DNA of 64,000 nucleotides from contig NZ_JAPJDA010000005.1 in assembly GCF_026241755.1 (NCBI RefSeq), positions 1-64,000 of the forward strand. The letters are read 5' to 3'. This DNA is from Salinimicrobium profundisediminis (lineage in GTDB: Bacteria > Bacteroidota > Bacteroidia > Flavobacteriales > Flavobacteriaceae). This document shows positions 58,847-64,000 of the stretch, piece after piece. Under the pieces are notes generated by a model. The model saw only the letters and a list, made by a program, of their open reading frames with translations. It was not told where the DNA came from and made no database searches. Made by a program: the position numbers and the translations under genes. How positions within the stretch are numbered: the stretch's first letter is position 1; the number at the start of each line of letters is the position of its first letter.

Positions 58847-61408
58847 CTATTTAGAATCTTCGGAATTCTTCTCTTTTTTGGTCTTTTCGACCTTGATCGT
58901 CAATTCATTTTTCTCTTCATCCAGATCCATAAAGACCTTATCTCCTTCAGAGATGTGCGAGGTGATTATTTCCTCGGCTAATGCGTCTTCAATGTACTTC
59001 TGAATAGCTCTATTCAACGGCCTTGCCCCATATTGCTTATCAAAACCTTTTTCAGCAATATAGTCTTTGGCTTTTGGACTTAACTCAAGATTGTAACCTA
59101 AAGCTCCAATTCTTCCGAAGAGTTTTTCGAGCTCAATATCGATGATCTTGTGGATATCTTCCTGCTCAAGAGGATTGAAGATCACTACGTCATCAACACG
59201 GTTAAGAAACTCGGGCGCAAAGGCTTTTTTCAGTGCACTTTCAATCACACTACGGGCGTTCTCGTCTACCTGAGATTTCTTCGCCGAGGTGCCAAATCCG
59301 ACTCCCTGACCAAAATCCTTCAGTTTTCTTGCTCCAATGTTAGAGGTCATGATGATAATGGTATTCCTAAAGTCGATCTTACGACCTAAACTGTCAGTTA
59401 AATATCCGTCATCAAGAACCTGTAGCAACATGTTGAAAACATCGGGGTGAGCTTTTTCCACCTCGTCTAGCAGGATCACTGCATAAGGTTTACGTCTCAC
59501 TTTTTCAGTAAGCTGTCCGCCTTCTTCGTATCCTACATATCCCGGAGGTGCACCAATTAACCTGCTCACCGCAAATTTTTCCATGTACTCACTCATGTCG
59601 ATACGTATCAGCGCATCTTCATTGTCGAACAGCTCACGCGAAAGTATCTTCGCCAACTGAGTTTTACCTACCCCTGTTTGACCAAGGAATATAAATGAAC
59701 CAATTGGTTTGTTAGGGTCTTTAAGACCTGCACGGTTACGCTGTATGGCTTTCACCACTTTTCCAACCGCATCATCCTGGCCAATAACCTTTCCTTTAAT
59801 TAATTCGGGTAACTTATATAGTTTGTTGATCTCGGTTTGGGCGATCCTGTTTACCGGTACGCCTGTCATCATAGATACTACATCGGCAACATTATCTTCT
59901 GTTACGGTTTCCCTGTGCAGTTTAGATTCTTCTTCCCAACGTGCCTGGGCCTGGGCAAGATCTTTCTCTATGTTTTTCTCATCATCGCGTAATTTTGCAG
60001 CTTCTTCGTATTTCTGCTTTTTTACGACTGTATTTTTAAGTTCCCTTACTTCTTCAAGCTTGCGCTCAAGTTCAAGGATCTGTTTTGGCACATCAATGTT
60101 GGTGATGTGAACACGAGAGCCTGCTTCATCTAGCGCATCTATAGCTTTATCTGGTAAAAACCTGTCGGTCATGTACCTGCTTGTTAGCTTTACGCAAGCT
60201 TCAATAGCTTCATCGGTATAGGTAACATTATGGTGTTCTTCGTATTTATCCTTGATGTTGTTAAGGATCTCAATAGTTTCTTCAATAGTAGTAGGTTCTA
60301 CGATCACTTTTTGGAAACGACGTTCTAAAGCACCATCTTTTTCAATATACTGCCTGTACTCATCGAGAGTAGTAGCACCAATACATTGAATTTCACCTCT
60401 TGCTAATGCTGGTTTGAACATGTTGCTGGCATCGAGACTTCCTGTAGCGCCACCGGCACCTACAATGGTATGGATCTCATCAATGAAAAGAATAATATCG
60501 TCATTCTTCTCCAGCTCGTTCATTACAGCTTTCATCCTTTCCTCAAACTGGCCGCGGTACTTGGTGCCTGCCACTAAACTGGCAAGGTCAAGTGTTACAA
60601 CACGCTTATCAAAAAGGATCCTTGATACCTTCCTCTTTACAATTCTAAGGGCAAGACCTTCAGCAATGGCCGATTTTCCTACTCCGGGTTCTCCAATAAG
60701 AAGCGGGTTGTTCTTTTTTCTTCGGCTCAAGATCTGTGAAACGCGTTCAATTTCTTTCTCGCGGCCTACAACAGGATCAAGTTTATCAAGCTCTGCAAGT
60801 GCAGTGAGATCCCTTCCGAAGTTATCTAAAACGGGAGTTTTGGATTTCTTTGTTGATTTACCGGGTGTACCGGCAAAAGGGTTGCTCTTTCCGGCGTCGT
60901 CTGAAGTTGCGTCTTCATCTGAAAATGATTCGGCAGTAGGAGCGTCCATATAATCATCATCATTGGTGATCATATATTTGAACTGATCTTTAACTCCGTC
61001 ATAATCTACTTTCAGCTTGTTGAGGAGCTTTGTAGTAGGATCGTTTTCGTTTCTCAAAATGCACAACAGCAGGTGAGCTGTATTAATGGAAGTGCTTTGA
61101 AAAAGCTTGGCTTCCAAAAATGTGGTTTTAAGGGCTCTTTCTGCCTGGCGGGTTAAATGAAGGTTTCTCTTCTCGTTAGACTCTACAGCTACATCGGGGT
61201 TAGCCGGGCTAAGAATCTCTACTTTTCTTCTTAAATGAGTGAGGTCAACATCCAGGGCGTTAAGTATATTAATGGCTTTACCATCACCGTCCCTTAGAAG
61301 ACCCAGCATTAAATGCTCTGTGCCTATAAAGTCATGACCAAGCCTTAGGGCTTCTTCCTTGCTGTAGGCAATCACATCTTTTACTCTTGGTGAAAAATTA
61401 TCATCCAT
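58847..61408 (-). CDS. clpC: ATP-dependent Clp protease ATP-binding subunit ClpC
   Basis: An 853-aa AAA+ unfoldase that feeds ClpP. N-terminal repeat domain (FSPRVKDVIAYSKEEALRLGHDFIGTEHLMLGLL), AAA1 with GEPGVGKSAIAEG and LFIDEIHTIVGAGG, the UVR-like middle (RELKNTVVKKQKYEEAAKLRDDEKN), AAA2 with GQTGVGKTQLAK and VILLDEVEKAH, and a C-terminal part ending KEKNSEDSK. Length and UVR motif fit ClpC and not ClpB. No mcsA/mcsB nearby. Divergent from gyrA across a 259-nt gap. Confidence 0.95.
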   Translation of the reverse strand: MDDNFSPRVKDVIAYSKEEALRLGHDFIGTEHLMLGLLRDGDGKAINILNALDVDLTHLRRKVEILSPANPDVAVESNEKRNLHLTRQAERALKTTFLEAKLFQSTSINTAHLLLCILRNENDPTTKLLNKLKVDYDGVKDQFKYMITNDDDYMDAPTAESFSDEDATSDDAGKSNPFAGTPGKSTKKSKTPVLDNFGRDLTALAELDKLDPVVGREKEIERVSQILSRRKKNNPLLIGEPGVGKSAIAEGLALRIVKRKVSRILFDKRVVTLDLASLVAGTKYRGQFEERMKAVMNELEKNDDIILFIDEIHTIVGAGGATGSLDASNMFKPALARGEIQCIGATTLDEYRQYIEKDGALERRFQKVIVEPTTIEETIEILNNIKDKYEEHHNVTYTDEAIEACVKLTSRYMTDRFLPDKAIDALDEAGSRVHITNIDVPKQILELERKLEEVRELKNTVVKKQKYEEAAKLRDDEKNIEKDLAQAQARWEEESKLHRETVTEDNVADVVSMMTGVPVNRIAQTEINKLYKLPELIKGKVIGQDDAVGKVVKAIQRNRAGLKDPNKPIGSFIFLGQTGVGKTQLAKILSRELFDNEDALIRIDMSEYMEKFAVSRLIGAPPGYVGYEEGGQLTEKVRRKPYAVILLDEVEKAHPDVFNMLLQVLDDGYLTDSLGRKIDFRNTIIIMTSNIGARKLKDFGQGVGFGTSAKKSQVDENARSVIESALKKAFAPEFLNRVDDVVIFNPLEQEDIHKIIDIELEKLFGRIGALGYNLELSPKAKDYIAEKGFDKQYGARPLNRAIQKYIEDALAEEIITSHISEGDKVFMDLDEEKNELTIKVEKTKKEKNSEDSK

Positions 61409-61667
61409 GTTAATTCCTTTCTCTCTTGATTATATTTATTCAGGTTTCAAAAACCGTACCCGATTCTTTTTGTTCGTTTTTTATGAAGTAAAGCTAATTG
61501 ACGAATTTGCTTCAATAAAACAAAGCAGAATGTAATGAACTTATTAACCAAGCACAACTAAAAATTTGTTAATAAAATACAAGAAAACCTCAATGAATAG
61601 TGCGCCCGGGTGGGGCAAAATGCGTAAATTGGCACGTTAGATTTTTGAACCAAAATAACAGATATTT

Positions 61668-64000
61668 ATGGCTGAAGGAGAAAAGTTAATTCCTATCAAT
61701 ATTGAAGATGAAATGAAGTCGGCCTACATTGATTATTCAATGTCGGTCATTGTGTCACGTGCACTGCCAGACGTGCGTGACGGTTTGAAACCGGTGCATC
61801 GCCGGGTATTATATGGAATGTATGAACTGGGGGTACTATCCAACAGGGCTCACAAAAAATCTGCAAGAATTGTAGGGGAAGTACTTGGTAAGTTTCACCC
61901 GCATGGGGATTCTTCTGTTTACGACACTATGGTGCGTATGGCCCAGGAGTGGAGTTTGCGTTATATGTTAGTTGACGGCCAGGGTAACTTTGGTTCAGTT
62001 GATGGCGATAGCCCGGCTGCCATGCGTTATACCGAAGCCAGGATGCGTAAAATAAGTGAAGATATGTTGGCCGATATTGACAAGGAAACTGTTGATATGC
62101 AGCTTAACTTTGATGATACTATCCACGAGCCTACAGTTTTACCTACACGTATTCCCAATCTCCTTGTGAACGGTGCCAGTGGTATTGCTGTTGGTATGGC
62201 GACAAATATGCCGCCTCACAACCTTTCAGAAGTTGTTGACGGTGTAACAGCCTATATTGAGAATAATGACATTGAAATAAACGAACTGATTGAGCACGTA
62301 AAGGCTCCCGATTTTCCTACAGGCGGAACCATTTATGGCTATGACGGTGTTCGTGAAGCCTTTAAAACAGGGCGTGGCAGGGTTGTTATTAGAGCCAAAG
62401 CTTATACTGAAGAAGTTGCAGGCAAAGAGGCTATTATTGTGACTGAGATCCCTTACCAGGTCAATAAGGCTGAAATGATCAAAAAAACCGCCGAACTGGT
62501 TAATGAAAAGAAAATAGAAGGTATTTCTTTAATTAGAGATGAGTCAGACCGAAATGGGATGCGCATCGTCTATATATTAAAAAGAGATGCTATCCCCAAT
62601 ATTGTTCTAAACTTACTTTATAAGCACACCGCACTTCAAAGTTCCTTTAGTGTGAATAACATTGCACTGGTAAACGGGCGTCCTCAAATGTTGAATTTGA
62701 AGGATATGATCTATCATTTTGTGGAGCATCGTCATGAAGTTGTGGTACGCAGAACAGAGTATGAGCTAAGAAAAGCTGAAGAGCGGGCACATATTCTTGA
62801 AGGTTTGATTATTGCTTCAGACAATATTGACGAGGTTATTGCCTTGATAAGAGCTTCGAGTAATGCTGATGAAGCTCGTACTAAGTTAATTGAGCGCTTC
62901 GAACTAACCGAGATACAGGCTAAGGCTATTGTTGAGATGCGTTTAAGACAGCTTACAGGTCTTGAGCAAGATAAACTTCGTGCTGAGTATGAAGAGATCA
63001 TGAAGACCATTGAAGATCTTAAAGATATTCTTGCCCGTAAGGAACGAAGGATGCAGGTGATAAAAGATGAAATGCTTGAGGTCAAGGAAAAATACGGAGA
63101 TGAAAGACGCTCTGTTATTGAGTATGCCGGTGGAGACCTTAGCATGGAAGATATGATTCCAGATGAGCAGGTAGTGATAACTATTTCTCACGCAGGCTAT
63201 ATTAAAAGGACTTCTCTTACAGAATATAAAACCCAAAACAGAGGAGGAGTAGGACAAAAGGGTTCTACAACAAGAACTGAAGACTTCCTTGAGAACCTGT
63301 TTATTGGTACTAACCACCAGTATATGTTGTTCTTTACTGAAAAAGGTAAGTGTTTCTGGATGAGGGTGTTTGAGATTCCTGAAGGAAGTAAAACTTCAAA
63401 GGGTAGAGCGATTCAGAATTTGATCAACCTTGAACCCGATGATAAGCTTAAAGCATTTATTTGTACTAAAGACTTAAAAGACGAACAGTACATCAATAGC
63501 CATTATGTGATGATGGCTACCAAGAAAGGGCAGGTGAAGAAAACTTCTCTTGAACAGTATTCAAGACCCCGAACAAATGGTATTAATGCAATTACCATTC
63601 GCGAGGGCGATGAACTTCTTGAGGCAAGACTAACTACAGGAGAAAGTCAGGTGATGCTGGCTTTAAGGAGCGGAAAAGCCATTAGGTTCGACGAGAGTAA
63701 AACCCGACCTATGGGTAGGAATGCTTCTGGAGTAAGAGGTATAACCCTTGCCGATGATAACGATGAGGTGGTAGGTATGATCACTATAGAGAACCCGATG
63801 GAAGAAACTGTACTGGTTGTTTCTGAAAACGGTTACGGAAAACGTACTTATATAGATGATCCTGAAGATGGAGAACCAACTTATAGAATTACAAACCGTG
63901 GAGGTAAAGGTGTTAAAACCATTTCTATAACCTCTAAGACAGGTAGTCTTGTGGCTATTAAAAGTGTTACAGATCTTGATGACCTTATGATCATCAATAA
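61668..64000 (+). CDS. gyrA: DNA gyrase subunit A (cut by the window end)
   Basis: The frame is open from ATG 61668 to the last base (777 codons); about 70 more are expected. It starts [40 protein letters not shown]; the active-site Tyr is Y121 in [10 protein letters not shown]. The quinolone-resistance region reads [14 protein letters not shown] with S82 and D86 (E. coli S83/D87), so no resistance change is seen at either. The C-terminal beta-pinwheel carries the GyrA-box-like [11 protein letters not shown] at 63240-63270. Likely single gene with a promoter in the clpC-gyrA gap. Confidence 0.97.
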   Translation, partial: MAEGEKLIPINIEDEMKSAYIDYSMSVIVSRALPDVRDGLKPVHRRVLYGMYELGVLSNRAHKKSARIVGEVLGKFHPHGDSSVYDTMVRMAQEWSLRYMLVDGQGNFGSVDGDSPAAMRYTEARMRKISEDMLADIDKETVDMQLNFDDTIHEPTVLPTRIPNLLVNGASGIAVGMATNMPPHNLSEVVDGVTAYIENNDIEINELIEHVKAPDFPTGGTIYGYDGVREAFKTGRGRVVIRAKAYTEEVAGKEAIIVTEIPYQVNKAEMIKKTAELVNEKKIEGISLIRDESDRNGMRIVYILKRDAIPNIVLNLLYKHTALQSSFSVNNIALVNGRPQMLNLKDMIYHFVEHRHEVVVRRTEYELRKAEERAHILEGLIIASDNIDEVIALIRASSNADEARTKLIERFELTEIQAKAIVEMRLRQLTGLEQDKLRAEYEEIMKTIEDLKDILARKERRMQVIKDEMLEVKEKYGDERRSVIEYAGGDLSMEDMIPDEQVVITISHAGYIKRTSLTEYKTQNRGGVGQKGSTTRTEDFLENLFIGTNHQYMLFFTEKGKCFWMRVFEIPEGSKTSKGRAIQNLINLEPDDKLKAFICTKDLKDEQYINSHYVMMATKKGQVKKTSLEQYSRPRTNGINAITIREGDELLEARLTTGESQVMLALRSGKAIRFDESKTRPMGRNASGVRGITLADDNDEVVGMITIENPMEETVLVVSENGYGKRTYIDDPEDGEPTYRITNRGGKGVKTISITSKTGSLVAIKSVTDLDDLMIIN

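Noticed and set aside
59709-60953. Long open frames on the plus strand inside clpC (59709-60110, 60414-60953)
   Set aside because: They are antisense to a well-conserved AAA+ gene, have low-complexity Ser/Arg/Leu-rich translations and no start signals.
62732-63317. Open frames on the minus strand inside gyrA
   Set aside because: Antisense shadows of the conserved gyrA frame; Ser/Ile-rich translations without family features.

Overview
The window is chromosomal DNA from a member of the Bacteroidota, most likely a marine-type Flavobacteriaceae (Gramella/Salegentibacter-like; genus is inference). The evidence: promoters of the TAnnTTTG type, an LpxC-FabZ fusion, PorX and a type IX secretion (T9SS) C-terminal domain, the bifunctional HisB and HisIE order, a 6S-Flavo-like RNA between zapA and rny, and several flavobacterial DUF families (DUF4268, DUF6048, DUF6452, DUF4834, DUF2752, CCC-motif protein). 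Base composition is moderately AT-rich.

Layout. 1-381: the end of an rrn operon (23S tail, 5S, terminator). 400-2498: an accessory patch built of GC-rich hairpin repeats, with an ISL3-like two-ORF insertion sequence (574-1962) lying between two 96-nt direct repeats. 2499-8096: DUF4268, a ZIP transporter and two RNA/small-molecule methyltransferases, then the rlmD-DUF6452-DUF6048 operon. 8268-15134: ornithine aminotransferase, small membrane proteins, a T9SS cargo protein, an Smr protein, a Ca-binding-repeat lipoprotein and a cysteine desulfurase. 15519-23304: M23 peptidase, the zapA/6S RNA/rny locus and NAD salvage (pncB-pncA). 23410-28901: DUF4834, YfhO, GT4 and flippase, a surface-glycan or membrane-glycosylation operon. 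28988-41164: a Tyr-rich secreted protein, uvrA, an ECF sigma factor with a 45-aa companion ORF, nth and bcp on overlapping divergent promoters, ald, tsaE, porX and an HD protein. 41189-48188: lipid A and fatty acid genes (lpxD, lpxC-fabZ, lpxA, efp, a second lpxD, sucD, fabG). 48328-51194: a VWA-like membrane protein and a prohibitin. 51235-58796: a complete his operon hisGDCBHAF(IE) with a His-rich leader peptide and attenuator terminator. 58847-64000: clpC and the start of gyrA (cut by the window edge).

Most of the window is ordinary core genome. The least explained signals are: (1) a palindrome AAAATGNCATTTT that occurs exactly nine times, in genes on both strands and between genes, far above chance; (2) a set of TAnnTTTG boxes lying only 1-9 nt before the start codon, suggesting leaderless transcripts; (3) a shared 3' element next to two terminators; (4) short-period low-complexity spacers in front of many start codons; (5) small conserved-looking ORFs (45 aa after the sigma factor, 47 aa exported peptide, 18-aa His leader). 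I found no phage, CRISPR or defence system.
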